Assembly: GCA_052143655.1 (NCBI GenBank)
Contig: JBKQSL010000367.1
Span: 1 to 38,400, forward strand
Length of the DNA stretch: 38,400 nucleotides
Reading direction: 5' to 3'
DNA from: CAVSUR01 sp052143655
GTDB lineage: Bacteria; Actinomycetota; Actinomycetes; Streptosporangiales; Streptosporangiaceae
The notes under the pieces are model-generated. The model was not told the DNA's origin and did not search any database. It saw only the letters and a program-made list of their open reading frames with translations. Positions 8,001 through 16,536 of the stretch are shown here, in pieces. The position numbers and the translations under genes were made by a program. How positions within the stretch are numbered: position 1 is the stretch's first letter; every line of letters begins with the position of its first letter.

Positions 8001-8972
8001 TTAATCGAGGGTGAAGTAGTCGGGGCCGGCGTAGCCGCCGGTGAGCTGCTTGCGGCGCTGCATCAGCAGGTCGTTGAGCACGCTGGAGGCGCCGATGCGG
8101 AACAGCGCCGGGGTCAGCCAGTCCGGTCCGGTGGTCTCATTGACCAGCACCAGGTAGCGGATCGCGTCCTTGGCAGTCCGGACGCCGCCGGCCACCTTGA
8201 CGCCGACCCGGCGGCCCGCGGCCAGCTCGTAGTCACGGACCGCGGCCAGCATCACCAGCGCGACCAGCGGCGTCGCCGCCGGGCTGACCTTGCCGGTGGA
8301 GGTCTTGATGAAATCCGCGCCGGCCAGCATCGCCAGCCAGGAAGCGCGCGAGACATTGTCCAGGGTGGCCAGCTCGCCGGTCTCCAGGATCACCTTCAGG
8401 TGCGCGCCGCCGCACGCCTCGCGGACCGCCCGGATCTCGTCGTAGACCTGGCCGTAGCGTCCGGCCAGGAATGCGCCCCGGTCGATCACCATGTCGACCT
8501 CGTCGGCGCCGGCGCTGACCGCGTCGGCGACATCGGCGAGCTTGACCGCGAGGCTGGCCCGGCCGGACGGGAACGCGGTCGCCACCGAGGCCACGGCCAC
8601 CGGGCTGCCGGCGACCGCCGCGCGGGCCACGCCGACCAGGTCCGGGTACACGCAGACCGCCGCCACCGGCGGCACCTGCGGGTCGTCCGGGTCGGGCCGC
8701 CGGGCCTTGGCGCACATCGCGGTGACCTTGCCCGGCGTGTCCGCGCCCTCCAGCGTGGTCAGGTCAACCATCCGGATGGCCAGGTCCAGCGCGATCATCT
8801 TGGCCTCGCGCTTGATCGACCTGGTGGCCAGGGCGGCAGCCCGGGCCTGGGTGCCGACCAGGTCGACGCCCGGCAGCCCGTGCAGCAGCTGGCGCAGCGC
8901 CGCGTCGGAGCTGCGCGCCCCGGCCAGCCAGTCCCGGTCCGCCAGCAGCTGCGCGCTCGGCTCGATTCCCAC
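8001..8972 (-). CDS. deoC: Deoxyribose-phosphate aldolase
   Basis: Class I aldolase cleaving 2-deoxyribose 5-phosphate to glyceraldehyde 3-phosphate and acetaldehyde, the last step of deoxynucleoside breakdown. About 323 residues from a GTG at 8972; the long ORF upstream of that codon reads through the preceding add gene out of frame. Schiff-base lysine K223 lies in DFIKTSTGK; the second active lysine K259 is in GVKVAGGVR and Asp160 in DEVDMVID. The N-terminal 45 residues extend beyond the short E. coli-type enzyme, as in the long form found in actinobacteria and eukaryotes. Last gene of the minus-strand deoC-add-deoA-cdd group, 62 bases after add. All catalytic residues are present. Confidence 0.93.
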   Translation of the reverse strand: MGIEPSAQLLADRDWLAGARSSDAALRQLLHGLPGVDLVGTQARAAALATRSIKREAKMIALDLAIRMVDLTTLEGADTPGKVTAMCAKARRPDPDDPQVPPVAAVCVYPDLVGVARAAVAGSPVAVASVATAFPSGRASLAVKLADVADAVSAGADEVDMVIDRGAFLAGRYGQVYDEIRAVREACGGAHLKVILETGELATLDNVSRASWLAMLAGADFIKTSTGKVSPAATPLVALVMLAAVRDYELAAGRRVGVKVAGGVRTAKDAIRYLVLVNETTGPDWLTPALFRIGASSVLNDLLMQRRKQLTGGYAGPDYFTLD

Positions 8973-9034
8973 GAAACCGACGCTACCCCGGCGCGGCCGA
9001 CAGGACACCAGCCAGCCCGGGCGCCGGGCGGGCG

Positions 9035-10156
9035 CTAGCGCCCGGCGGGGTCGCGGACCGGGTCGAAGCCGGGCTTGATCACGTTGTTGATCAGGTCCAG
9101 CCGCTCGTCGAACGGGGCGAACGCGCTCTTCATCGCGTTGATCGTCAGCCACTCGATGTCGCCCCAGCCGTACCCGAACGCGTCGGCCAGCGTGGCGAAC
9201 TCCGACGACAGGGTGACCCCGCTCATCAGCCGGTTGTCGGTGTTCACCGTGACCCGGAACTGCAGCCGCCGCAGCAGCCCGATCGGATGCTGGCTCGTCG
9301 ACGGCGCCGCCCCGGTCTGGACGTTGGATGTCGGGCACATCTCCAGCGGGATCCGGCGGTCCCGGATGTAGCCGGCCAGCCTGCCCAGGGCCACGCTGCC
9401 GTCCGGGGCCGGCCGGATGTCGTCGATGATCCGGACGCCGTGCCCGAGCCGGTCGGCCCCGCACCACTGGACCGCCTCCCAGATCGACGGCAGGCCGAAG
9501 CCCTCCCCCGCGTGGATCGTGATGTGGAAGTTCTCCCTGGCCACGTACTGGAACGCATCCAGGTGGCGGCTCGGCGGGCTGCCCGCCTCCGCCCCGGCGA
9601 TGTCGAAGCCGACCACGCCCGCGTCCCGGTGCCGGACCGCCAGTTCGGCGATCTCCAGCGACCTGGCGGCGGTGCGCATCGCGGTGAGCAGCGCGTAGAC
9701 GGTGATGCCCCGCCCGGCGCCGCCGCGACGGAATCCTTCCAGCACCGCGTCGACCACCTGGTCCAGGCTCAGCCCGCGCTGCACATGCAGTTCCGGCGCG
9801 AACCGGACCTCGGCGTAGACCACCCCGTCGGCGGCGAGGTCTTCCGCGCACTCGGCCGCCACCCGGACCAGCGACTGCCGGGTCTGCATGACCGCGACCG
9901 TGTGCGCGAACGCCTCCAGGTACAACTCCAGGCGGCCCCGCTCGGCGGTGCCGGCGATCCACTGCGCCAGCCCGGCCGCGTCGGCCGCGGGCAGGCCGCC
10001 ATAGCCGGCCACCTGGGCCAGCTCCACGATCGTCGTCGGGCGCAGCCCGCCGTCCAGATGGTCGTGCAGCAGTACCTTGGGTACCCGCCGGATCTGCTCC
10101 AGCGTCGGCGCCGACCCGGCTGTCCCGGTACTCATCGTCACAGGGTCGATTGTCAC
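9035..10156 (-). CDS. add: Adenosine deaminase
   Basis: Zinc amidohydrolase converting adenosine and deoxyadenosine to inosine forms, which purine nucleoside phosphorylase can then split. 373 residues from a GTG at 10156 (an ATG at 10135 is an alternative; neither has a strong ribosome site). The TIM-barrel motifs are in order: HDHLDGG with metal ligands His31 and His33, HAGEGFGLPSIWEAV carrying a metal histidine and the catalytic glutamate, LGHGVRI, PTSNVQTG and the metal aspartate in NTDNRLMS. It lies 103 bases after deoA in the same direction. No signal peptide, so cytoplasmic. Confidence 0.92.
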   Translation of the reverse strand: MTIDPVTMSTGTAGSAPTLEQIRRVPKVLLHDHLDGGLRPTTIVELAQVAGYGGLPAADAAGLAQWIAGTAERGRLELYLEAFAHTVAVMQTRQSLVRVAAECAEDLAADGVVYAEVRFAPELHVQRGLSLDQVVDAVLEGFRRGGAGRGITVYALLTAMRTAARSLEIAELAVRHRDAGVVGFDIAGAEAGSPPSRHLDAFQYVARENFHITIHAGEGFGLPSIWEAVQWCGADRLGHGVRIIDDIRPAPDGSVALGRLAGYIRDRRIPLEMCPTSNVQTGAAPSTSQHPIGLLRRLQFRVTVNTDNRLMSGVTLSSEFATLADAFGYGWGDIEWLTINAMKSAFAPFDERLDLINNVIKPGFDPVRDPAGR

Positions 10157-10259
10157 AGCGCTGATTGTGCCCGGCCGATCCGGCCCGCCGCAGCCGGGCT
10201 GGATCTCCGGCGGTTCCGGGCCGATCTCGATCGCCCTCGGCAGCCCGGCCCGCAGCCAG

Positions 10260-11534
10260 TCAGGGGCCGATCCGCTCCAGGATGACCGGGGCGGGCCGCG
10301 GCGGCTGCGGGCCGATCTCGATGGCGCCGGCCAGGGCCTCGCGGGCGCGGGGGAACCGGGCCGGGTCGTCGGCGCGCAGTTCCAGCACCGGCTGGCCGCG
10401 CTCGACCCGCTCGCCCGGCCTGGCCTGGCAGATGATCCCGGCGGCCGCGCTGACCGGGTCCTCCTTGCGGGCCCGGCCGGCGCCGAGCCGCCAGGCGGCC
10501 ACCCCGACGCCGCGGGCGTCCAGGCGGCGCAGCCAGCCCGCCTCCGGCGCGGTCACGACCTCCGCATGAGCCGCCTGCGGCAGCGGCGCGTCCGGGTCGC
10601 CGCCCTGGGCGGCGATCATGGCGCGGTAGCTGGCCAGCGCCCGGCCGTCGGCCAGTGCCGCCGCCGGGTCGGCGTCGACGCCCGCCAGCACCAGCATCTC
10701 GGCGGCCAGCGCCAGGGTCACCTCGGTCAGGTCGGCCGGGCCCTCGCCGTGCAGGGTGGCGAGCGACTCGGCCACCTCGACCGCATTGCCCACGGCGCGG
10801 CCGAGCGGGGCGTCCATCCGGGTCAGCAGGGCGGTGGTCGCGACCCCGTGCTCGGTGCCAAGCGTCACCATGGTCCTGGCCAGCTCGCGGGCCGGCGCCA
10901 GCTCGGTCATGAACGCCCCGCTGCCCACCTTGACGTCCAGGACCAGCGCCGACGTCCCTTCCGCGATCTTCTTCGAGATGATCGAGCTGGCGATCAGCGG
11001 GATCGACTCGACCGTGCCGGTCACGTCGCGCAGCGCGTACAGCTTGCGGTCGGCGGGCGCCAGGCCCGGCCCGGCCGCGCAGATCACGCACCCGGCGCGG
11101 GTGAGCACATCGACGATCTCGGCCGCCGTCAGCTGCGCCCGCCAGCCCGGAATCGACTCCAGCTTGTCCAGCGTGCCGCCGGTGTGCCCGAGCCCGCGGC
11201 CGGACAGCTGCGGCACGGCGGCGCCGCAGCTGGCCACCAGCGGCGCGAGGATCAGCGACACCTTGTCGCCGACGCCGCCGGTGGAGTGCTTGTCCACCGT
11301 GCGGGCGGGCACCGCAGACAGGTCCAGCCGCTCCCCCGAGGCGATCATCGCCGCGGTCCAGGCGCGCAGCTCGGCCGGCTCCAGCCCGCGGAAGTAGATC
11401 GCCATCAGCAGTGCCGACATCTGCTCGTCGGCGACATCGCCGGCCGTATAGGCCGCGATCAGCCAGCTGATCTCGGCGCTGGACAGGCGCCGGCCGTCGC
11501 GCTTGGCGCGGATCAGGTCGACCGCGTCAGGCAT
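10260..11534 (-). CDS. deoA: Thymidine/pyrimidine-nucleoside phosphorylase
   Basis: Phosphorolysis of thymidine and deoxyuridine (or uridine, if the broad pyrimidine type) to the free base and pentose 1-phosphate. 424 residues, normal length for the family. Phosphate-binding KHSTGGVGDK (about 82-91) and the family signature SGRGLGHTGGTLDKLESIPG (111-130) are intact, followed by the lid region and the C-terminal PYNP domain. The ATG at 11532-11534 overlaps the end of cdd by 8 bases, so cytidine deaminase feeds its uridine product directly to this enzyme. Thymidine-only versus broad specificity cannot be settled by eye. Confidence 0.92.
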   Translation of the reverse strand: MPDAVDLIRAKRDGRRLSSAEISWLIAAYTAGDVADEQMSALLMAIYFRGLEPAELRAWTAAMIASGERLDLSAVPARTVDKHSTGGVGDKVSLILAPLVASCGAAVPQLSGRGLGHTGGTLDKLESIPGWRAQLTAAEIVDVLTRAGCVICAAGPGLAPADRKLYALRDVTGTVESIPLIASSIISKKIAEGTSALVLDVKVGSGAFMTELAPARELARTMVTLGTEHGVATTALLTRMDAPLGRAVGNAVEVAESLATLHGEGPADLTEVTLALAAEMLVLAGVDADPAAALADGRALASYRAMIAAQGGDPDAPLPQAAHAEVVTAPEAGWLRRLDARGVGVAAWRLGAGRARKEDPVSAAAGIICQARPGERVERGQPVLELRADDPARFPRAREALAGAIEIGPQPPRPAPVILERIGP

Positions 11535-11934
11535 CGGCGTCGCGGCGGTCGGCCAGGTCCGCGCCGGTGAACGCGAACGGCAGCATGCTGCTCAGCGGCA
11601 GCGGCTCGGGCTCGGCGTCGAGCAGCAGGCCCGGCCCGCCCGCCTCCAGCAGCAGCTGGCGGCAGCGCCCGCATGGCACCAGCGGCGCGCCGTCCGCAGC
11701 GACCACGCTGACCGCGACCAGGCGGCTGCGGCCGGCTGCGTGCAGCGCGGAGACCAGGCCGCATTCGGCACACAGGGTCAGCCCGAACGAGGCATTCTCC
11801 ACGTTGCAGCCGGTCACGACCGTCCCGTCGTCGGCCTGGCCGGCGGCCCCCACGTGCAGCCGCGAGTACGGAGCGTAAGCCCGCGCCGCCACCGTCGCCG
11901 CGGCGGACCGGAGAGCCGGCCAGTCGATCGTCAT
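11527..11934 (-). CDS. cdd: Cytidine deaminase
   Basis: Small tetrameric-type zinc deaminase turning cytidine and deoxycytidine into uridine forms. 135 residues from an ATG with GAGGAGG 4 bases before it; a longer ORF upstream is rejected because this ribosome site is strong and the family starts here. Zinc ligands are Cys55 (CAE, with catalytic Glu57) and Cys88/Cys91 (PCGRCRQ); substrate-binding GCNVENASFG precedes them. The CAEC form, rather than CAER, is also seen in mycobacterial enzymes. The last residues overlap the deoA start. First gene of the minus-strand salvage group, divergent from the transporter. Confidence 0.93.
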   Translation of the reverse strand: MTIDWPALRSAAATVAARAYAPYSRLHVGAAGQADDGTVVTGCNVENASFGLTLCAECGLVSALHAAGRSRLVAVSVVAADGAPLVPCGRCRQLLLEAGGPGLLLDAEPEPLPLSSMLPFAFTGADLADRRDADA

Positions 11935-12224
11935 GCAGCCTCCTCGCAGCATGCACGGTTCGAGCAAAAAATCATACGACTGTAGCAGCCATCCGGAGGC
12001 CGGGCCGGACCGGGCCGGTGCGCAGCTGCGCCTGGTTGAGTCTCGATTTAGCAACAGCCCGGAAATGAGTCCGCTTCGCCGCTTCCCCGGGTGTGATCGC
12101 GGGGACTAGCCTTCGGGCAACCCTGGGGGGTTCTGCACATCTCCCATGCCCTGGCCGGCTCGGGCGGCGATATGGAGCCGGCGGTCCGGGCCAGCCGCTG
12201 GCTTGCCCCGCTGAGGAGGTAACA
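11935..12224. promoter_or_regulatory. Divergent promoter region between salvage enzymes and nucleoside transporter
   Basis: 290 bases with lower GC than the surroundings. On the minus strand TATGAT (complement of 11971-11976) is a good -10 box 37 bases from the cdd start; no clear -35 is seen. GCGCAGCTGCGC (12020-12031) is a perfect 12-bp palindrome near the middle and is a candidate operator for coordinated control. The transporter side has GAGGAGGT before its GTG but no obvious -10. I see no riboswitch that I can name. Confidence 0.4.
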
Positions 12225-13325
12225 GTGAGAGCGAGACTAACTACTACCGCCGCGCTGGCGGCCGTCGCGCTGCTGGCAGCAGCCTGCGGCTCGTCCACGA
12301 GTTCCGCCAGCTCGCCGAGCTCGAGCTCCACCGCCTCGGCGTCGGGCAAGTTCCTGGGCTGCATGGTGACCGACACCGGCGGCATCGACGACAAGTCGTT
12401 CAACGCCTCGTCGTGGCAGGGCATGCAGGAAGCGCAGTCCGCTGACCCCAGCAAGGTCACGGTTAAGTATCTGCAGTCCACCACCTCGGCCGACTACGCG
12501 CCGAACATCACCGCGTTCCTCGGCCAGAAGTGCGGGATCATCGTCACGGTCGGGTTCCTGATGGCCGCCGCGACGCAGGATGCGGCCAAGGCCAACCCGA
12601 GCGACAAGTTCGCGATCGTCGACTACCCGAAGTTCCCGCAGACCAACGTCGACTCCCTGGTGTTCAACACGGTCCAGGACGCGTTCCTCGGCGGTTACCT
12701 CGCCGCGGGCATGTCCAAGACCGGCAAGGTCGCCACGTTCGGCGGCGAGAAGCTGCCCACCGTCACGATCTACATGGACGGCTTCTGGGACGGCGTGCAG
12801 TACTACAACTCCCAGCACCACACGCACGTGAAGGTGCTCGGCTGGAGCGAGCCCAGCCAGACCGGCGAGTTCACCAACAGCTTCACCAACCTGACGCTCG
12901 GCCAGACGATCACCCAGCAGTTCATCACCGAGGGCGCTGACGTGATCTTCCCGGTGGCCGGCGGCGTCGGCCTCGGCGCGGCCAAGGCCGTGCAGGACGC
13001 CGACAACGCGGCGGGCAGCCAGAAGGTGAACATGGAGTGGGTGGACACCGACGGCTGCATCAGTGCCGCCCAGTACTGCAAGTACTTCATCACCAGCGTG
13101 GAGAAGGGCATCCAGAGCGCGGTGAAGGACGCCGTGCTGTCCGCGGTCAATGGCACCTTCAAGGGTGGCGCCTACATCGGCGACCTGGCCAACGGCGGCG
13201 TCACGCTCGCTCCCTACCACGACTTCGCCAGCAAGATCCCGGCCAGCCTCCAGTCCGAGATCACCAAGATCAAGGCGGCGATCATCAGCGGCAAGATCAA
13301 GCCCGCCACCAAGAGCCCGGTGTAA
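12225..13325 (+). CDS. BMP-family nucleoside-binding lipoprotein
   Basis: Membrane-anchored substrate-binding protein of the nucleoside ABC importer, 366 residues. Starts at GTG after GAGGAGGT. Signal peptide with lipobox LAAAC, lipidated Cys21, then a Ser-rich tether. The BMP (PnrA-like) domain shows FLGCMVTDTGGIDDKSFN, the ligand-pocket stretch of the family, then DSLVFNTVQDAFLGGYLAAG, VIFPVAGGVGLGAAKAV and EWVDTDGC. BMP proteins of this type bind purine or mixed nucleosides, in line with the flanking salvage genes. Four internal cysteines (GCM, KCG, GCI, YCK) could form disulfides. First gene of the transporter operon, 146 bases before the ATPase, with a possible attenuating hairpin between. 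Confidence 0.9.
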   Translation: MRARLTTTAALAAVALLAAACGSSTSSASSPSSSSTASASGKFLGCMVTDTGGIDDKSFNASSWQGMQEAQSADPSKVTVKYLQSTTSADYAPNITAFLGQKCGIIVTVGFLMAAATQDAAKANPSDKFAIVDYPKFPQTNVDSLVFNTVQDAFLGGYLAAGMSKTGKVATFGGEKLPTVTIYMDGFWDGVQYYNSQHHTHVKVLGWSEPSQTGEFTNSFTNLTLGQTITQQFITEGADVIFPVAGGVGLGAAKAVQDADNAAGSQKVNMEWVDTDGCISAAQYCKYFITSVEKGIQSAVKDAVLSAVNGTFKGGAYIGDLANGGVTLAPYHDFASKIPASLQSEITKIKAAIISGKIKPATKSPV

Positions 13326-13346
13326 CCAGCACCCGGTACCCCGGCT

Positions 13347-13374
13347 GGGCCGGCCCGCGCTGGCGGCCCGGCCC
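13347..13374 (+). terminator. Possible attenuating hairpin after the binding-protein gene
   Basis: GGGCCGG (13347-13353) pairs with CCGGCCC (13368-13374) around a 14-base loop, 21 bases after the lipoprotein stop. Such hairpins commonly lower transporter expression relative to the abundant binding protein. There is no T tract, and short GC stems arise easily by chance in this DNA, so the call is weak. Confidence 0.3.
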
Positions 13375-13471
13375 GGCCGGGTCCACACTTGTTGGGCGGA
13401 AGCGCCGGGCCGGCGCGGCGGTGCGCCAAGTGCGGTCGGCCGACGGCGGGAGCGCCAGTAAAGGACTGTCG

Positions 13472-15241
13472 TTGGAACTTGAGCTGCGCGGCATCACGAA
13501 GCGCTTCGGCAGCCTGGTGGCCAACGACCACATCGACCTGCGGGTCGCCCCCGGTGAGATTCGCGGCCTGCTCGGCGAGAACGGGGCCGGCAAGACCACC
13601 TTGATGAACGTCCTGTACGGGCTCACGCAGCCCGACGAGGGCGAGATCCTGATCGACGGGCAGCCGGTCACGATCCGCTCACCCAAGGACGCGATCAGCG
13701 CCCGGATCGGCATGGTCCACCAGCACTTCATGCTGGTCCCGGTGTTCACGGTGGCCGAGAACGTGATGCTCGGCGTGGAGCCCACCCGGATGCTCGGCCT
13801 GCTCGACCGGCGCCGCGCCGCCCGGCAGGTCCGCGAGCTGTCCGAGCGGTACGGGCTGCAAGTCAATCCGGACGCGAAGATCGAGGACCTGCCGGTCGGC
13901 ATCCAGCAGCGGGTGGAGATCATCAAGGCGCTGCTGCGCGAGGCCAGCGTGCTGATCCTGGACGAGCCGACCGCGGTGCTCACGCCGGGCGAGACCGAGG
14001 ACTTGTTCCGGGTCATGCGCGAGCTGCGGGCAGGCGGCCGGTCCATCGTCTTCATCTCGCACAAGCTGAAGGAAGTCCAGGCGATCGCCGACCAGATCAC
14101 GGTCATCCGGCGCGGCCGGGTGGTCGGCGACCGGCCGCCGGCCACCAGCGACTCGGAACTGGCCGCGCTCATGGTCGGCCGGCCGGTGGAACTGCGCGTC
14201 AGCAAGCCGCCCGCCGCGCCGGGCGATGTCGTGCTCGACGTCAGCGACCTGACTGTGCCCGGCGAGCTGCTACCCGGCGGCGTGCCAGGCCGCAACGCGG
14301 TGGACGGGATCTCGTTCCAGGTACGCGCCGGGGAGATCCTCGGGATCGCCGGTGTGCAGGGCAACGGCCAGACCGAGCTGTGCGAGGCGCTGATGGGGCT
14401 GCGGCCCGCCGCGGGCGCGGTACGGCTGGACGGCCGGGACATCAGCCACGCCAGCCCGCGCGCCCGGCTGCGGGCCGGCATCGGCTATATCCCGGAGGAC
14501 CGGCAGCAAGACGGCCTGGTCGCGGACTTCCCGGTGGCGGACAACCTCGTTCTTGACACCTACGACCGGCCGCCGTTCGCCTCCGGCATCGCGCTGAACC
14601 TGGGCGCGATCCGCAAGCGCGCGCAGAGCCTGGTCACCGAGTTCGACGTCCGGACTTCCTCGATCCAGACGCCGGCCGGCACCCTGTCCGGCGGGAACCA
14701 GCAGAAGGTGATCCTGGCCCGGGAGGTGGGCCGGGAGGTCCGGCTGCTGCTGGCCAGCCAGCCCACCCGGGGCCTGGACGTCGGCTCGATCGAGTTCGTG
14801 CACCGGCGGATCGTCGAGGAGCGCGACCAGGGCGTCGCGGTCGTCATCGTCTCCTCCGAGCTGGACGAGATCTACGCGCTGGCCGACCGGATCGCGGTCA
14901 TGTACGAGGGGACGTTCACCGGCTTCCGTCCGCCGACCGTGCCGGTCGCGGAGCTCGGCCTGCTGATGGCGGGCGCAGGGACGGACACTGCCGACGAGAG
15001 TGCCACCGCGGACGGGGAGGTGGCGAGCGTGACCGCCGAGGCGGCCACCCAGGCCGGCAACCCGGCGTTCGGCGTCGACCTGGGGCTGACCGTCGACCGG
15101 GCCGCCACCACCGGCCCGCAGGCACCCGCCAGCCCGCAGGCACCCGCCAGCCCGCAGGCACCCGCCCGGCCGGGGGCGCCCGGCCGCCCTGAGACGCCAG
15201 TAGACCCGGATCAGCCGGGCGGCCAGCCGGAATCACGATGA
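13472..15241 (+). CDS. Nucleoside ABC importer ATPase, two ABC domains
   Basis: Drives nucleoside import with the two following permeases; about 589 residues. The first domain has Walker A GENGAGKT, VHQHFMLVP, signature-region LPVGIQQRVEI and Walker B VLILDEPTAVL. The second has the degenerate Walker A GVQGNGQTE, signature LSGGNQQKVILA and LLLASQPTRGLDVG. That asymmetry is normal for RbsA/BMP-type importers. The start is taken as TTG 13472 (AAAGGA lies 7 bases upstream, and the protein then begins at ELELRGITKRFG as in relatives); in-frame GTGs upstream are possible. The C-terminal 90 residues are low-complexity Ala/Pro with an 18-bp tandem repeat. Overlaps permease 1 by ATGA. Confidence 0.9.
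   Translation: MELELRGITKRFGSLVANDHIDLRVAPGEIRGLLGENGAGKTTLMNVLYGLTQPDEGEILIDGQPVTIRSPKDAISARIGMVHQHFMLVPVFTVAENVMLGVEPTRMLGLLDRRRAARQVRELSERYGLQVNPDAKIEDLPVGIQQRVEIIKALLREASVLILDEPTAVLTPGETEDLFRVMRELRAGGRSIVFISHKLKEVQAIADQITVIRRGRVVGDRPPATSDSELAALMVGRPVELRVSKPPAAPGDVVLDVSDLTVPGELLPGGVPGRNAVDGISFQVRAGEILGIAGVQGNGQTELCEALMGLRPAAGAVRLDGRDISHASPRARLRAGIGYIPEDRQQDGLVADFPVADNLVLDTYDRPPFASGIALNLGAIRKRAQSLVTEFDVRTSSIQTPAGTLSGGNQQKVILAREVGREVRLLLASQPTRGLDVGSIEFVHRRIVEERDQGVAVVIVSSELDEIYALADRIAVMYEGTFTGFRPPTVPVAELGLLMAGAGTDTADESATADGEVASVTAEAATQAGNPAFGVDLGLTVDRAATTGPQAPASPQAPASPQAPARPGAPGRPETPVDPDQPGGQPESR
15115..15166 (+). repeat. Tandem 18-bp repeat in the ATPase 3' end
   Basis: The unit cccgcaggcacccgccag occurs at 15115-15132 and 15133-15150 and is followed by a third, truncated copy (15151-15166). 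It keeps frame and encodes repeated PQAPAS units in the disordered tail of the ATPase. Copy number probably varies between strains. Confidence 0.8.
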
Positions 15242-16536
15242 GCGACGAAGCCGGCGCCGAGCTCCCGGGCGCGAGCGAGATGCCGGCCGCGCCGGAGGGC
15301 AGCGAGCCGCCCCGGGGCCAGGGCCTGAGCCGGGCCGTCATCGACGCGGTCACCCAGGGCAGCCCGGCCGTGGTCACCACGCTGGCGATCATCCTCGCGC
15401 TGGTGATCGGCGCCCTGATCATCGCGTTCAGCGACCCGAACGTGCTGCACGTGTGGGGCAGCTTCTTCGCCGAGCCCGGCATCGCGCTGTCGGCGGCGTG
15501 GCACTCGGTGGCCACCGCCTACGCGGCGCTGTTCGAGGGCGCGATCGTCAACCCGCACACGGTCGCAGCCGCCTTCCACGGCGGCTCGGTCGGGGCCATC
15601 TTCTACCCGCTCTCGCAGACCTGTTCCCAGGCCACCCCGCTGATCCTGACCGGGCTGTCGGTCGCGCTGGCCTTCCGGGCCGGCCTGTTCAACATCGGCG
15701 CGGCCAGCCAGTGGATCGGCGGCGCGATCGTGGTGACCTACCTGGGCTTCGCGATCAGCCTGCCGCCGGTCATCCACGTGATCGTCTGCCTGCTCGGCGG
15801 CTTCGCCGGCGGCGCGGTGATGGGCTGGCTCGTCGGCGACCTCAAGGCGCGCACCGGCGCGCACGAGGTCATCGTGACGATCATGCTCAACTACGTGATG
15901 TACAACCTGCTGTCCTACCTGCTGGGCACGCCGACGGCCCTGCAGCTGCCGCACCAGGCCAACCTGATCAGCCCGAACATCGCCGCCGACGCCCAGCTGC
16001 CGCACGTCGGCGGCCCGCCGCCGCAGGCCGGGGTCGGGTTCCTGATAGCGGTCGCGGCCGCCGCCGGGACCTGGTGGCTGCTGGAGCGCAGCACCGTGGG
16101 ATTCGAGTTCCGCACCGTGGGCGCCAACCCCAGCGCGGCCCGCAGCGCGGGGATGAGCGTGGGCCGCACCTGGGTGCTGGTCATGCTGCTGGCGGGCGGC
16201 CTGGCGGGCCTGTCCGGCGCGGTGACCATCCAGGGCACCTTCTACAGCCTGAACTTCCAGAGTTACGGCACCTACGGCATCGACGGCATCACCGTCGCGC
16301 TGCTCGGCCGGGCCCGGCCGCTCGGGGTGGTACTGGCCGCGCTGCTGTTCGGCGCGCTGGACGCCGGCGGCACCGTCATGCAGGCCGCCACCTCGGTGCC
16401 CGTCGACATCACCGAGGTGATCCAGGGCCTGATCGTGCTGTTCGTGGCCGCGCCGCCGCTGATCCGGGCCGTGTTCCGGCTCCGGGAGGCCAGGGCGGCC
16501 GGGATGGAGGCCGTCGCGAAGGGGTGGAACGGATGA
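15238..16536 (+). CDS. Nucleoside ABC importer permease 1
   Basis: Membrane subunit of the BMP-linked importer (BPD_transp_2 family), 432 residues. A 25-residue hydrophilic start is followed by 8-10 hydrophobic helices, including TTLAIILALVIGALIIAF and LVMLLAGGLAGLSGAVTI. Family marks are SVALAFRAGLFNIGAASQW, the coupling-type segment AHEVIVTIMLNYVMYNLLSY and RTVGANPSAARSAGMSV. Its start overlaps the ATPase stop and its stop overlaps permease 2 (both ATGA), so the three membrane components are made in step. The GLxGAVTIQGTFYSLN region matches YufP-type guanosine or nucleoside permeases. Confidence 0.9.
   Translation: MSDEAGAELPGASEMPAAPEGSEPPRGQGLSRAVIDAVTQGSPAVVTTLAIILALVIGALIIAFSDPNVLHVWGSFFAEPGIALSAAWHSVATAYAALFEGAIVNPHTVAAAFHGGSVGAIFYPLSQTCSQATPLILTGLSVALAFRAGLFNIGAASQWIGGAIVVTYLGFAISLPPVIHVIVCLLGGFAGGAVMGWLVGDLKARTGAHEVIVTIMLNYVMYNLLSYLLGTPTALQLPHQANLISPNIAADAQLPHVGGPPPQAGVGFLIAVAAAAGTWWLLERSTVGFEFRTVGANPSAARSAGMSVGRTWVLVMLLAGGLAGLSGAVTIQGTFYSLNFQSYGTYGIDGITVALLGRARPLGVVLAALLFGALDAGGTVMQAATSVPVDITEVIQGLIVLFVAAPPLIRAVFRLREARAAGMEAVAKGWNG

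Noticed and set aside
12053..12224. A riboswitch ahead of the nucleoside transporter
   Set aside because: Several GC-rich stems can be drawn, but no purine, guanidine or other known consensus core is visible.
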